The notes below the pieces were generated by a model. That model ran no database searches. It saw only the letters and a program-made list of their open reading frames with translations, and was not told where the DNA came from. Source: Candidatus Poribacteria bacterium (GTDB lineage Bacteria > Poribacteria > WGA-4E > WGA-3G). Taken from it: DNA of 52,476 nt. The stretch covers positions 1-52,476 of the forward strand of contig JAJDUH010000014.1 in assembly GCA_022826805.1 (NCBI GenBank), given 5' to 3'. Both the position numbers and the translations under genes were made by a program. Below, in pieces: positions 14,520 to 24,948 of this stretch (position 1 is the stretch's first letter; the number at the start of each line of letters is the position of its first letter).

Positions 14520-17500
14520 ATGAACCCAAGGATTTTGGGCATTATTGGCGGTCTTGCTTTGGTAATCGCTCTCCTCTCACCTTTAATGATGGGAAGCTCC
14601 AAAAAGGTGGAGCAGCTTTATCAAGACGCTGAAGACCTACGTGGGCAAGCGGACTATGAAGGCGCGATTGACAAGTACGCTGAAGCGCTCGAAGAATCAA
14701 CAAAACGAGGTGTTAAAACCGAAGTTATTGACAAAGACTTCGCAACCCTCGCCAACTATAAGATTGCTGTTAGTTATTCGAGACTCGCTGAACAGACGGG
14801 TGATGTCAATTACTATGACACTGCAATCGAGTATATTGAAAAAGTTGCCCCGACTGCGACTATTCCCAAACACCAAGAGGGATTAACCTATCTCTGGGGA
14901 CACATCCTCTATCGTACCGAGCAGTTTGAATTGGCAGAACCGAAGTTCACGCAGCTCATTGAGAACTTCCCGAACAGCCTGTTCGTTGAGAACGCGTGGT
15001 ATGCTATCGGGCAGCTGAACTTTAAACTACAGAACTATGAAGACTCCCGACAGGCATTCAAAGCCGTCCTTGATGGTTTCCCGAATTCTGACTTTAAAGA
15101 TGACGCGCAACATCTCATCGCGCAGTCGTTCTTGAACGAATCCAACTATGAGCAAGCCTATCAGGAATTCGATAAGATTGCAACAGAGGAATTCAAGAAC
15201 TATCCGGACTTGCAAGCTGAAGCGATGTACAAAGCCTCCTATAGCTTGAACCAACTCGGCAGAGATGATGAAGCTATCGGTAGGTACACCAACTTCATCA
15301 CGCAGTTCCCGGAAAGCCAATACGTTACAGCCGCATACTTCGACCAAGGCGCGATTTACGCCCGTCAGAAGGACTATGACAACGCACGTGTTAACTACGA
15401 GTTAGCACTCCAAAATACGGCGGATCGGACGCTACAGTCAGAAATCCAGTCTGCTATTGGACGTACCTACTTCGACCAAGGTGACTATGAAAACGCTATC
15501 GTTTCATACACCACTCTCCTTGAAGAATACCCGGAGAGCGATTATATCGCCGAAGCCAAGCTCGGTATCGCTGATAGTTATTTCCGGTTGTCGAATTGGA
15601 GTCAAGCGACTGTGGCATACGAACGTGTCATCAACGAACACACAGAAGCCACCGATTTCATTCCGTATTGTTCTTATCAGATTGGTGAGGCATACTACAA
15701 ACTCGGGACAGAGCAGAACCAAGCTGGGGAAACTGAAACTGGTATGGTGACGCTTGAACTCTCGCTGCAGTGGTATCAGAAAACCATCGATAACTTCCCG
15801 CAGGATCCTGTCGCCCCGCACGCGCTCTACGGTGCAATCTGGGCGCTCAACGATCTCGGTCGTAAAGAAGAGTTAGAAACCGTGGCACGCGAGTTTATCG
15901 ATAAAAACAGGAACGATAATGAGTTCGATATCCTTGCTGCAGAGGTTCAACTCCGTTTTGCCGACATCAAGCGGACTGAATTCAAACAGTACATCGAAGC
16001 CGCTGAAGAATACGCCAAGTTGTGGGATTATCGTCCACTTCCGAAGTTCCACCTCGTCAAGTTGATGGGTAAGTTCTTCGAAGGCCGTTCTTACTATGAA
16101 GCCGCCAAACCCGAAGGCTATCAGGAAGGCGATCCAGAGGCGAACTTCAATGCAGAATACCTCCAGAAGTCCGTCACTGCGTATCAAGATGCTATCGGCA
16201 TGTTTAACGACGAAGCCTTTCTCCCGGGTGTTGCCGAGGAACGTTACGACGACTTCGGCGAACGTGTCGCACAAGTAGAAGCCTGTATCATGAACGAAGC
16301 ACTTTCCCACGAAATGCTTGGTGCCTGGGAGCAGGCACGCGATCGGTATGCCTCTATTCCAGACACGAGTGAATACTATCAACGCGCACTCCTCCTCGTC
16401 GCTAACAGTCATGTCAAACAGGGCGATAAAGAGGCTGCGATCAGTTACTACAACAGCATCTTGGATAAACTTGCCGATGCGGATAACCGGTCGTTGGCAG
16501 AAATTAAACTCGCTGACCTGCTACGTGCAGAGAAGCGGTTTGAAGAAGCTGCCGTCCAGTATCAAGCTGTGGTTGCCGGTAACCCGTCAGGTGAATATGC
16601 AGACGACGCCCTTTACCTCGTAGGGCTCTGCTACTACCAAGCCGCCAGTGATAACCCAGATCTTTTGGCGTCCTCTGAGGCAGCCTTCAAAAGCGTGATT
16701 TCAGACTACGCCGATAGTCCAAACGCCGTTGAAGCCTATTACGGTTTGGCACTCGCCTATCGTGATGCTGCTCAAAAACAGAACGATACCGAAAAATGGC
16801 CACTTATCCTTCAACTCGCTGATGAAGCGAGCAGCAAGTATTCCTCAAGTGATAACGATCTCGTCCTCAAGACGCTCGGACACATCGACCTAATTAAAGC
16901 CACCGCTATCGAAAATAGTAGTGAAGAGGTTGACATTGATGCCTTAGTGGCGTCTCTGAAGCGGATTGTAGATAACACGGGTGCCCCCGAAGAGGCACGC
17001 AGCCGTTCGCAGCTGAAAATCGGGCACACCTACTATAGTGCTAAACGCTACGAGGAAGCACTGGCAGAATATCTCGCCTTTGTGCAAACTTTCCCGAGCA
17101 GCGAACTGGCACCAAATGCACAGTACCAAGCGGCAGTCTGCCATTATCAAATCGCACAAGCTGCGACAGATGCTGGTAGCAAGCAGTTGGGTCTCCAGAA
17201 TACTGTCAGTGCTGCTGAAAAAGTGGCAACCTTGACAGATGATGCCGACAACCTGATTAGCGCGAATTACACTGCTGGCCTGGCTAAGCTCGGCTTAGAA
17301 GATAACAAAGGTGCAGCGGACGCATTCAAAGCGGTCACGGCGTTAGAAGGAAAGACTGAGGACGAAGCGCGGAAGTCTCTTATCTTCCAAGCACACTCAC
17401 GTCTGGCTGAACTTAACGGAACGCTCGGCGACCACGCCGCAGCGGTGCAAGAGTACCAGTATATCATCGAAAACACCGAAGAGGCAGATATGAAGGGACG

Positions 17501-19217
17501 TTCCTACTTCGCAATGGCATTCGCGCAAGAGGAACAACTCAAAAACTATCAAGAAGCCTTGATGAGTTATCAGAACGCTATTGAACTGGTGGAAGATACA
17601 CTCGTTAAAGCACAGTCCTACTATCGGATGGGTTTGATTTATCAAGATCAACTCAAGCAACTCGACAAAGCGTTGAATACTTTCCAGACCTTGATTGGTG
17701 AGTATAGCGGTTCGGACAATGCAAACGTTGCCTCAATGGTAGCGGACGCCGGTATCCGTCGCTCTACGCTCTATGTTGAATTGGGACGTTTAGATGAAGC
17801 CATCGCTGAAGCAGTTGAGGCACGCGATCGGACCATGGCGAATACGCAAGCCACAGTAGCTGAGAAAGCCGCAGCGCAATATAACATAGGGTTCCTCTAC
17901 TCTGACAAAGCGCGCTCCCTCTTCTCAACAGTCGCCGGTACAGATCTGCAACCGTACATTGATGCGAGTCGTCTGGCTGCCAGTTCGTTCTTTGAAGTAG
18001 CATCAATCGCCGCCCCGGTAGAAAAAGCGGATAAACAGACGGTCATCCCGTATGTCCAGAATTCGCTCTTCCAAGCCGGACAGATTTACTACTCCGTTGG
18101 TATCGGTGTGAAGCTGCCGCAAGATTTGACGAGTGCGCTTTCGCCGCTGACAACGTTCGTGAGTTACGTCGATAAAGGACTCTTCCCGAAATCGGACGGG
18201 CTCCGGAAGAACACAGAGACAGCACTGAACTACCTTGCTGCTTCCAACTTTGAATTGGGTCGGATGCAGGTAGGTATGGACGGTGAAATGTCAGAAAAAG
18301 CGGTGAATTTCTTCCTCGCCGCCGGTGATACGTTCCGGGATATGGTCCGCCGCTATCCGAATGCCAACGATGCCGCCTTCTGGCAGTATCACGTCGGTGA
18401 ATCTCACTACGCCGCGCAGCAATTCGAGAAGGCAATTACAGAGTATGAGAAGGTCCGTTCTGTGAACAAGACTCACAAGAGCGCTCCGGAATCGTTGTAT
18501 GCGATCTCGACCTGTGCGCAGCTTCTGAGTGAAGCCGCCGAAAAGGCAGGCGACGAAGAAGCGAAACAGCGCTGGTATAATCGACTCTTTGAGGCGAACG
18601 AAGCACTCGCCGCTGAGTATCCGAGCAGCCAGTACACTGCTGATGCGCTTATTAACATCGGTAACAAGTACTACAACTCCGGTTCCGAGCAAACCATCGA
18701 ACAAGCAGAACGTATTAAGTTCTATCAGATGGCAATTGAACACTATCAGAAAGCACTTGATACGCCTGGCATCGGTACTGAATCAAAATCGACGGCATAT
18801 AACTATCTCAACGATACGGCAAACGCTCTGACCTTCTACGAGTATGAGGTCGCAACGGATCTGCTCAATGAAGCGAAACTTGCCAAGGGTGAAGAGCAGA
18901 AACCTGCAATCGAAGCCGCTATCGCTGCGTATAGTATGATTATTGAAACCTATCCGACCACTAAGTACGCTGACTTGGGTCTTGTGCAGATTGGTGAAGC
19001 GTATATGGTATTAGCGGATAGCGACGATGCCTACTTTAACGAGGCGCTGGATTACTTCAACCGGTTATGGGCAAAATATGAAGCAACCCCACCTGTTGAC
19101 ACAAAAGTCAACCAGGCACTCACGTACGCAATCAGCCAGATTCAGACAATTCAAAGCTATATGAGAGCGAATAATCTGGAAATTCGTGATGGCGTCGGTG
19201 GTGGCGGCGGTGAGTAA
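14520..19217 (+). CDS. Giant tetratricopeptide-repeat protein, membrane anchored
   Basis: 1565 residues, ATG after AAGGAGA. One N-terminal hydrophobic segment (about residues 5-28) anchors or exports it. Almost all the rest is TPR or TPR-like repeats of the YbgF/BamD kind (patterns such as YEGAIDKYAEALE, FPNSLFVENAWYAIGQ, YPESDYIAEAKLGIAD, FPSSELAPNAQYQAAV). The C-terminus is a Gly-rich tail GVGGGGGE. It probably acts as a protein-protein scaffold in the cell envelope. It follows an ECF sigma/anti-sigma pair and twin hairpins, so it may be co-transcribed with them or belong to their regulon. Exact partner unknown. No internal frameshift is seen. Confidence 0.9.
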   Translation: MNPRILGIIGGLALVIALLSPLMMGSSKKVEQLYQDAEDLRGQADYEGAIDKYAEALEESTKRGVKTEVIDKDFATLANYKIAVSYSRLAEQTGDVNYYDTAIEYIEKVAPTATIPKHQEGLTYLWGHILYRTEQFELAEPKFTQLIENFPNSLFVENAWYAIGQLNFKLQNYEDSRQAFKAVLDGFPNSDFKDDAQHLIAQSFLNESNYEQAYQEFDKIATEEFKNYPDLQAEAMYKASYSLNQLGRDDEAIGRYTNFITQFPESQYVTAAYFDQGAIYARQKDYDNARVNYELALQNTADRTLQSEIQSAIGRTYFDQGDYENAIVSYTTLLEEYPESDYIAEAKLGIADSYFRLSNWSQATVAYERVINEHTEATDFIPYCSYQIGEAYYKLGTEQNQAGETETGMVTLELSLQWYQKTIDNFPQDPVAPHALYGAIWALNDLGRKEELETVAREFIDKNRNDNEFDILAAEVQLRFADIKRTEFKQYIEAAEEYAKLWDYRPLPKFHLVKLMGKFFEGRSYYEAAKPEGYQEGDPEANFNAEYLQKSVTAYQDAIGMFNDEAFLPGVAEERYDDFGERVAQVEACIMNEALSHEMLGAWEQARDRYASIPDTSEYYQRALLLVANSHVKQGDKEAAISYYNSILDKLADADNRSLAEIKLADLLRAEKRFEEAAVQYQAVVAGNPSGEYADDALYLVGLCYYQAASDNPDLLASSEAAFKSVISDYADSPNAVEAYYGLALAYRDAAQKQNDTEKWPLILQLADEASSKYSSSDNDLVLKTLGHIDLIKATAIENSSEEVDIDALVASLKRIVDNTGAPEEARSRSQLKIGHTYYSAKRYEEALAEYLAFVQTFPSSELAPNAQYQAAVCHYQIAQAATDAGSKQLGLQNTVSAAEKVATLTDDADNLISANYTAGLAKLGLEDNKGAADAFKAVTALEGKTEDEARKSLIFQAHSRLAELNGTLGDHAAAVQEYQYIIENTEEADMKGRSYFAMAFAQEEQLKNYQEALMSYQNAIELVEDTLVKAQSYYRMGLIYQDQLKQLDKALNTFQTLIGEYSGSDNANVASMVADAGIRRSTLYVELGRLDEAIAEAVEARDRTMANTQATVAEKAAAQYNIGFLYSDKARSLFSTVAGTDLQPYIDASRLAASSFFEVASIAAPVEKADKQTVIPYVQNSLFQAGQIYYSVGIGVKLPQDLTSALSPLTTFVSYVDKGLFPKSDGLRKNTETALNYLAASNFELGRMQVGMDGEMSEKAVNFFLAAGDTFRDMVRRYPNANDAAFWQYHVGESHYAAQQFEKAITEYEKVRSVNKTHKSAPESLYAISTCAQLLSEAAEKAGDEEAKQRWYNRLFEANEALAAEYPSSQYTADALINIGNKYYNSGSEQTIEQAERIKFYQMAIEHYQKALDTPGIGTESKSTAYNYLNDTANALTFYEYEVATDLLNEAKLAKGEEQKPAIEAAIAAYSMIIETYPTTKYADLGLVQIGEAYMVLADSDDAYFNEALDYFNRLWAKYEATPPVDTKVNQALTYAISQIQTIQSYMRANNLEIRDGVGGGGGE

Positions 19218-19265
19218 TCGCCAACGCTTTTATCTGTAGCCTCGGTCTCCTGAACGAGGTTTCTC

Positions 19266-19295
19266 AATGGAGGGTGCCTCACGGCATCCTCCATT
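19266..19295. repeat. Hairpin after the TPR gene
   Basis: AATGGAGG-TGCC/GGCA-CCTCCATT, about 12 pairs with one mismatch and loop TCAC. No T-run follows on the plus strand, so a terminator role is possible but not shown. Confidence 0.6.
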
Positions 19296-19380
19296 CCTTG
19301 TTAACTCGCCGTCATCTCTTGCCTATCCCTTGATTATGAAACTCTGTGATTTAGGCAATGTCTGAGGAGCCTATCAAAAA

Positions 19381-20556
19381 GTGTTTGACGAATTAATAGC
19401 ATCCCCGCGCGTGCTACTCGGTCCGGGACCAAGTGAAGCCAACGCGCGGGTTCTCAAAGCAATGACAACCCCAATGCTGGGGTATTTAGACACCGAATTT
19501 GTCCAGATAATGGATGACACGGTGGAACTCCTCCGCCGAGTTTTTGGAACCGAAAATAGACTCACCTTACCAGTCTCCGGTACAGGAACAGCCGGAATGG
19601 AAGCGGCACTCGCTAACCTCATTGAACCCGGTGACGCAGTAATTGTCGGCGTCAACGGCTACTTTGGCGGTAGGATCGCTGATATCGCTGCCCGGTGTAG
19701 CGCGGCGGTAACAACAGTGGAAGCAGAATGGGGTAAACATATACCTATTGAAAAAATTGCCGAAACTGTGGCGCAGGTTTCCAATCTGAAACTGGTTGCC
19801 CTCGTGCATGGGGAGACCTCTACTGGTATCCTCCAACCGCTGACGGAAGCAGTTCAGATTGCCCACGAAAACGGGGCACTCTTTCTCGCAGACTGTGTGA
19901 CCACTCTTGGCGGACAACCTGTAGACTTGGATGCCCGTGGTATTGATGTTGCCTATAGCTGCACCCAAAAGTGCCTCGCCTGTCCTCCTGGACTTTCGCC
20001 GATTAGTTTCAGTGAACGTGCCGTCGAAGTGATTCGGAACCGAAAGACGCCTATTCAGAGCTTTTATCTCGACATGACGCTGCTCGAAAATTATTGGCAC
20101 GGTGAAAAGCGAGGCTATCATCACACCGTTTCGATGTCGCTCATCTACGCGTTACGTGAAGGGTTGCGCGTTGTATTAGAAGAAGGTTTAGCGGATCGCT
20201 ATAAACGGCATGAGCGTAATGCGGGTGCCCTGCTCACGGGTGCGAAAGCGATCGGACTGCAACCCGCTGCGGAGGAAGGCTACCGCGCACCGATGTTAAC
20301 CACATTACGTATACCTGACGGTATTGACGATGCGACGATTCGGGGACAGTTAATTGCGGACTACGGGATAGAGATCGGTGGTGGCTTGGGCATCTTTGCC
20401 GGAAAGGCATGGCGGGTTGGGCTGATGGGCGATTCATCCAACGAACGGAATGTTATGTTATTCCTCAACGCGCTGGAGAAACTTTTGATTGCATCTGGAT
20501 ATAGCGTGAAACGGGGTGCAGCTGTTGAGGCCGCCTCACAGGCTTACGCGGCGTAA
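19381..20556 (+). CDS. Class V aminotransferase (alanine-glyoxylate / serine-pyruvate type)
   Basis: 391 residues with a GTG start at 19381; GAGGAG lies at 19364-19369, 11 bases away. Begins MFDELIASPRVLLGPGPSE, the hallmark LLGPGPS start of this family. SGTGTAGMEAALANL binds the cofactor phosphate, HGETSTG contacts substrate, DCVTTLGG holds the pyridoxal ring aspartate, and SCTQKCLACPPGL holds the Schiff-base Lys197. Known members convert glyoxylate plus alanine or serine to glycine and the matching keto acid. The gene is convergent with guaA across 22 bases. The Cys residues next to the lysine (QKCLACPPG) are typical of a bacterial subgroup. Confidence 0.92.
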   Translation: MFDELIASPRVLLGPGPSEANARVLKAMTTPMLGYLDTEFVQIMDDTVELLRRVFGTENRLTLPVSGTGTAGMEAALANLIEPGDAVIVGVNGYFGGRIADIAARCSAAVTTVEAEWGKHIPIEKIAETVAQVSNLKLVALVHGETSTGILQPLTEAVQIAHENGALFLADCVTTLGGQPVDLDARGIDVAYSCTQKCLACPPGLSPISFSERAVEVIRNRKTPIQSFYLDMTLLENYWHGEKRGYHHTVSMSLIYALREGLRVVLEEGLADRYKRHERNAGALLTGAKAIGLQPAAEEGYRAPMLTTLRIPDGIDDATIRGQLIADYGIEIGGGLGIFAGKAWRVGLMGDSSNERNVMLFLNALEKLLIASGYSVKRGAAVEAASQAYAA

Positions 20557-20578
20557 TTTGCTGCCCGCCAATTTTTTT

Positions 20579-22132
20579 CTACTCCCACTCAATAGTGCTG
20601 GGCGGTTTTGAACTAATATCGTAAACGACACGGTTGATGCCTTGCACTTCGTTAATAATACGGTTGGAAATTTTGGCGAGTACATCGGCAGGGATGCGTG
20701 CCCAATCAGCGGTCATTGCATCGCTGCTGGTGACGGCTCGCAACGCCACAACATTCTCGTATGTTCGCGCGTCTCCCATGACACCAACACTTTTGACCGG
20801 TAACAGCACTGCCAAAGCCTGCCAAATTTCGTTGTACAATCCCGCCTTTTTAATTTCAGAGATAAAAATAGCGTCCGCTGCGCGGAGCACCTCCAATCGC
20901 TCGTAAGTGACCTCACCCAAGACGCGTACAGCCAGTCCGGGACCCGGAAACGGATGTCGCCCGAGCACATGCGCTGGCATATTCAGTTCAGTACCGACTG
21001 CGCGTACCTCATCCTTAAAGAGTTCCCGAAAAGGCTCGAGCAATTCAAACGGCATATCAGTCGGTAGTCCACCAACGTTGTGGTGTGTCTTGATCGTAGC
21101 TGAAGGTCCTTTCACAGAGACACTTTCTATTACGTCTGGATAGAGTGTGCCTTGCGCGAGGAATCGGAAGTTATGTTTCATTCTGAGGACCGTTGATTCA
21201 AAGGTCTCAATGAACTGCGCGCCAATTACCTTTCGTTTCTCTTCAGGATCGGTGATCCCTACCAAAGCATTCAGAAACGGATCGCCTGCATCAACAGCAA
21301 CGAGAGGAATATTAAGCTGCTTACATGTTGCGACGACTTCTGCTGCTTCGTTCTTACGAAGGAGTCCATTGTCCACAAAGACAGGCACCAGAGCATCACC
21401 TATCGCCTTATGGAGAAGCGTTGCGAGCACCATAGAATCGACTCCTCCGCTCACTGCACATAGGACACGTTCATCTCCAACCTGCTCCTGAATCTGTGCC
21501 GTTGCGCGGGCGATAAAGGCTCGCATTGTCCAAGTACTGTGACATTGACAGATTTTTCGCGTAAAGTTCTGCAAAATTCTGTCAGCATCCTGTGTATGCT
21601 CAACCTCAGGATGAAACTGTAGCCCGTAAAAGGCACGATTGGCATCTACCATAGCGGCAATCGGAGCATTCTCTGTCTGTCCAATCGTCTGGAATCCGAT
21701 TGGGAGCTTGTCAATCCGGTCCCCGTGGCTCATCCAGGCAGAAAATTCGGAGCAAAGCCCATCGAATAGCGGCTCTGATGCATCAAGAACTTGGAGGGGT
21801 GCGTGTCCGTACTCCCGCTCGGTGGCTGCCTGAACCTTTCCACCCGTTAGGAGTGCAGCCATGAGCTGCATACCGTAGCAGATACCCAATACAGGAATAC
21901 CTAATTCAAAAAGTTTGGTGTCTATTTTCGGGGACTCGGTTTCGTAGACGCTCGCCGGTCCACCACTGAGGATGATTCCCTTCGGCGCAATCGCCCCAAT
22001 CTGGGCGAGCGATAGCGTATACGGATGAATTTCGCAATAAACGTTTTGCTCACGGATACGTCGCGCAATTAGCTGCGTGTACTGCGAGCCGAAGTCCAAA
22101 ATAAGGATAGTCTCTTGCTGTTCTGATTTCAT
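20579..22132 (-). CDS. guaA: GMP synthase (glutamine-hydrolysing)
   Basis: 517 residues if ATG 22132 ([21 protein letters not shown]) is the start; in-frame ATGs at 22150 and 22213 also exist and none has a clear Shine-Dalgarno motif, so the start is uncertain. The product turns XMP, ATP and glutamine into GMP. N-terminal class I glutamine amidotransferase: [11 protein letters not shown] with the nucleophile Cys, and FHPEVEHT with the catalytic His and Glu. ATP-pyrophosphatase domain: [12 protein letters not shown] with the SGGVDS loop. The C-terminal dimerisation domain ends [13 protein letters not shown], as in most GuaA. Length is normal. The small upstream gene ends at 22176. Confidence 0.96.
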   Translation of the reverse strand: MKSEQQETILILDFGSQYTQLIARRIREQNVYCEIHPYTLSLAQIGAIAPKGIILSGGPASVYETESPKIDTKLFELGIPVLGICYGMQLMAALLTGGKVQAATEREYGHAPLQVLDASEPLFDGLCSEFSAWMSHGDRIDKLPIGFQTIGQTENAPIAAMVDANRAFYGLQFHPEVEHTQDADRILQNFTRKICQCHSTWTMRAFIARATAQIQEQVGDERVLCAVSGGVDSMVLATLLHKAIGDALVPVFVDNGLLRKNEAAEVVATCKQLNIPLVAVDAGDPFLNALVGITDPEEKRKVIGAQFIETFESTVLRMKHNFRFLAQGTLYPDVIESVSVKGPSATIKTHHNVGGLPTDMPFELLEPFRELFKDEVRAVGTELNMPAHVLGRHPFPGPGLAVRVLGEVTYERLEVLRAADAIFISEIKKAGLYNEIWQALAVLLPVKSVGVMGDARTYENVVALRAVTSSDAMTADWARIPADVLAKISNRIINEVQGINRVVYDISSKPPSTIEWE

Positions 22133-22175
22133 ATTATCGGTGTAGGGCATATCTTTAACGGCTTGCACGCGGTTA

Positions 22176-22463
22176 TTAATCGTTATGGACGGGTTCACGG
22201 TCAATAATCTCACCGGTTTCTGGCTCGAAGATTACACCGTAGTTTCCTGGTGGTGCGAAATCAACATCGCTCCACATCGCCAAGCCCGTGTTCGCGTCTT
22301 GTAGGTAGTAGCATCCATGATATAGATGTTCAGGTACATCGATACGTCTCACATGGTAGCAGTGGTTGTGGAACTGAATTGTATTCTCGTAAATGATGAT
22401 ATATCTGTCACCAAACAGGTTGAGCGCAATCTGATGGATGACATAAGGTTGTTTGTGTGGCAC
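22176..22463 (-). CDS. Small hypothetical protein
   Basis: 95 residues with a GTG start at 22463, six bases after the stop of the OmpA-family gene, so it may be translated by coupling. The product is rich in aromatic and His residues ([20 protein letters not shown]) and ends with [13 protein letters not shown]. No family was recognised. The spacing and a plausible composition support it, but no good Shine-Dalgarno motif is present and it could be chance. Confidence 0.45.
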   Translation of the reverse strand: MPHKQPYVIHQIALNLFGDRYIIIYENTIQFHNHCYHVRRIDVPEHLYHGCYYLQDANTGLAMWSDVDFAPPGNYGVIFEPETGEIIDREPVHND

Positions 22464-22469
22464 GGGTCT

Positions 22470-24116
22470 TCAATTTGTTGTAATAATTACATCGATTCTG
22501 AGATTTCGCGCCTCTTTGCCCGGACCCTCTGTAGCAACAGGTTGAGTTTCACCCAAACCGGCAGCAGTGAGTCGTCTGACATCAATGCCCTTATTCACGA
22601 GCGTATTCTTCACTGTGTCGGCGCGCGCCATACTTAGTTTTCGATTAACGCTGGCATTTCCCAAGGAACTTGTATGCGACTCCACTCGGACAGGATAGTC
22701 ACGAAAATCATCTCTTTGTAGGACCCCTGCGAGTTGTGCAAATGTAGGCGCAAAACTTTCTTGGAGGGAGGCACTCCCAGAGGCAAAGGCGGCTCCGTTA
22801 ATACGAACTAACACGCTATTTTGTTCTTCCATGACATCCGAAACCTTAGGAATCTGTCTCACTGCCTCTATTAATTCCGATTTGATAGAGGTCACCTGCT
22901 GCGTGTTGGCGATGGCACGTTCTAAGTAATCGTTGCCCTCCGCTGCTGCTTCAATCGCGGTTTGATATTCTTTAGCCGCCAGTGCAGATTTTGCCCCTGC
23001 ATAAGCGGAATTTGCAAGTTCATACAGTCGCGCTTCCATTCGCGGCACTTGTGTTTCCGACTGCGCCCTAATCTTTTCATTCAAGGCGCGAACTTCTCGT
23101 TCTGCTTGCGATATTATCCGATCTAATTCCTCTTTTGCACGCCGTTGGAATTCTTTTACGCCTGCGGTTGTGACCGTCTCATCTGCCACCCGTTGTGCCT
23201 GCTGTGCGAATTGATCCGCCTGCTCATAGCGGCTGTTTGTCAATGCCTGCTTGGCACGTCTCAGTTGTGCGCTTGCGTTTTGGAATAACTCTGGTGTATG
23301 CTCACTGGCATTAAGAATTTGCGCCCGCTCTATCATTATCTCAACCCGGGTAATTGAGATTTGTGCCTTGAGTTTCGCCTCCGCCTCCAACTTCTGTCTC
23401 TGTATCGCTAATTCGTAAAGACTGTTTACCGCCGTCTGTGCTTTATCAATAGCCTTCTCTGCTTCAGCAAACTCGCCACGCTCAACGAGATTAACTATCG
23501 AGGCGATTGCTGCTTGGGCTCGTTCGTAATCAGCAGTTGTTTTAATCGCTGGATATATGTAGGCAGTAATACCGATCAGCGAATCCAAGTTTGTGATCGG
23601 CAAACGAAGCTCGGCTTGACGCAGCGCCATCTTCAAATCAGCAATTTCGGCTAAAAGCTGCTCTCTGACCTGTTGGACTTTGTCGTGCGAACTCAGCGCG
23701 CGAGTCAGCTGTTCTTCCGTAATTACTTGGCGGATGTTCGCAATTTCGCGATCATGCTCCTGTGCCTTTATAATTTGTTGATATATCTTTTCTCGGATAT
23801 CAATAACCTGTTGCCGTGCGTGATGCTGTCGTGCCTTCGCGATTGCAACCTGCGCGACCAATTCCGCCTGATACGCAAATTCCGCGCTCTGCGGGATATT
23901 GCCTTCTTCCTGCGCATTGCGTGAGAAGTTTAGGAGCTTTACGGCTCGCCCGAACTCCTCTGGCACCAAAGGCTCAGCTTCCAATTCGGCTGCGTTATTA
24001 ATCGCCTGTTGTGCGTCCTGAAGTTGCGTCGCTAGCATAACTTCATCAATCTCTGGCACGCCACATCCAAAGATAGAAAGGTATGCAAATAAAAATAACC
24101 AACCGCAAAATCTCAT
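22470..24116 (-). CDS. OmpA-family outer-membrane lipoprotein with long helical region
   Basis: 548 residues from ATG 24116; AGGAAAAGG precedes it, and this start gives a signal peptide ending in a lipobox with Cys18 (SIFGC). Residues about 20-420 are helical repeats of the DUF4398 type (AAELEAEPLVPEEFGRA; patterns of YEQADQFAQQAQ). Residues about 430-545 form an OmpA C-terminal peptidoglycan-binding domain: VNRKLSMARADTVKNTLVNKGI and GLGETQPVA. The usual Asp of the G-x-T-D motif is Ser here (SHTSSLG), while the Arg in LSxxRA is kept. It likely tethers the outer membrane to the wall. The DUF4398 lipoprotein gene ends 10 bases upstream: same operon. Confidence 0.88.
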   Translation of the reverse strand: MRFCGWLFLFAYLSIFGCGVPEIDEVMLATQLQDAQQAINNAAELEAEPLVPEEFGRAVKLLNFSRNAQEEGNIPQSAEFAYQAELVAQVAIAKARQHHARQQVIDIREKIYQQIIKAQEHDREIANIRQVITEEQLTRALSSHDKVQQVREQLLAEIADLKMALRQAELRLPITNLDSLIGITAYIYPAIKTTADYERAQAAIASIVNLVERGEFAEAEKAIDKAQTAVNSLYELAIQRQKLEAEAKLKAQISITRVEIMIERAQILNASEHTPELFQNASAQLRRAKQALTNSRYEQADQFAQQAQRVADETVTTAGVKEFQRRAKEELDRIISQAEREVRALNEKIRAQSETQVPRMEARLYELANSAYAGAKSALAAKEYQTAIEAAAEGNDYLERAIANTQQVTSIKSELIEAVRQIPKVSDVMEEQNSVLVRINGAAFASGSASLQESFAPTFAQLAGVLQRDDFRDYPVRVESHTSSLGNASVNRKLSMARADTVKNTLVNKGIDVRRLTAAGLGETQPVATEGPGKEARNLRIDVIITTN

Positions 24117-24126
24117 CACCTTTTCC

Positions 24127-24531
24127 TCACAACTTCCGCAACGCGTCAAGTTCCGCTTTTATAGCCTCCAGCCTTTGAAGTGCCTCAGCGACGCGCTGTT
24201 CACTGGCTGTAAGCTGCTCATCCGCTTCCTGAACGCGCCCTTCCTCGCGAATAGCAATGGCGGTCTCAGTTGCAATACGCGCATGGAGGTATGCCCGTAG
24301 CGCCAACCGGTACGCCTGTTCAGCATCACCTGCATCCATTGCATTCTGGGCATTGGTAAGCATCTCTTCGGCAGTACGCAGCGGTGTCCCTGCGGTCTCC
24401 TGTGCCCCCATCGCGTTTGCGGAAGTGAGTGCGACTTGGGCGTTTTCCATGGTCTCTACAGCGAGCTGCTGTAATTGCCCACCACAGCCGGCGAGCATTA
24501 CCAGAATAACAAGACAAATTACCGATTTCAT
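24127..24531 (-). CDS. DUF4398-type small lipoprotein
   Basis: 134 residues. Signal peptide with lipobox MLAGC, Cys16. The mature part is an Ala/Glu-rich helical hairpin (NAQNAMDAGDAEQAYRLALRA) of the kind called DUF4398, ending in a coiled coil. Related in pattern to the N-terminal half of the next gene, with which it forms an operon, so the two may interact in the periplasm. Function unknown. Confidence 0.82.
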   Translation of the reverse strand: MKSVICLVILVMLAGCGGQLQQLAVETMENAQVALTSANAMGAQETAGTPLRTAEEMLTNAQNAMDAGDAEQAYRLALRAYLHARIATETAIAIREEGRVQEADEQLTASEQRVAEALQRLEAIKAELDALRKL

Positions 24532-24592
24532 CTTAATTTCTCACGTCTGTTCTGCAGCAGTACCAACAGTGTTATACGACTACATGTTGGAT

Positions 24593-24645
24593 TAAAAAAG
24601 CCCCGCTCAGGTGGTGCGTCAACGCACCTCCCTCAGGCGAGGCTT
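24593..24645 (-). terminator. Rho-independent terminator after rpmA
   Basis: On the minus strand a long stem AGCCTCGC...GCGGGGCT with inner GGTGCG/CGCACC around loop TTGA, followed by a run of T (plus-strand A run 24594-24599). It ends the rplU-rpmA transcript ahead of the lipoprotein genes. Confidence 0.85.
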
Positions 24646-24677
24646 CTCGTCGTTCGTTCCTGACGCTGGAATATTCG

Positions 24678-24944
24678 CTAAAATTCAGGACGTTCTGTAT
24701 AGACACTCACCTTCCGGCGATATTTGTCTTTTCGCTCGAACCATACATATCCATCAATTCTCGAGTAGAGTGTATAATCCCTTCCAACACCGACGTTGTT
24801 GCCGGCGTGAATGTGCGTTCCACGCTGCCGAGCGAGGATGCTCCCCGCGGTGACGTAATTCCCGGAAAACCTTTTAACACCAAGTCGTTTTCCGATGCTA
24901 TCGCGTCCGTTACGGGTGCTTCCACCACCTTTTTTATGTGCCAT
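24678..24944 (-). CDS. rpmA: Ribosomal protein bL27
   Basis: 88 residues from ATG 24944 ([16 protein letters not shown]), preferred over an in-frame ATG at 24971 because AAGGAG lies just upstream and bL27 starts with this sequence. Conserved [26 protein letters not shown] is present. It belongs to the 50S subunit and its N-terminal tail reaches toward the peptidyl transferase centre. Only four bases separate it from rplU. Confidence 0.98.
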   Translation of the reverse strand: MAHKKGGGSTRNGRDSIGKRLGVKRFSGNYVTAGSILARQRGTHIHAGNNVGVGRDYTLYSRIDGYVWFERKDKYRRKVSVYTERPEF

Positions 24945-24948
24945 TGGA

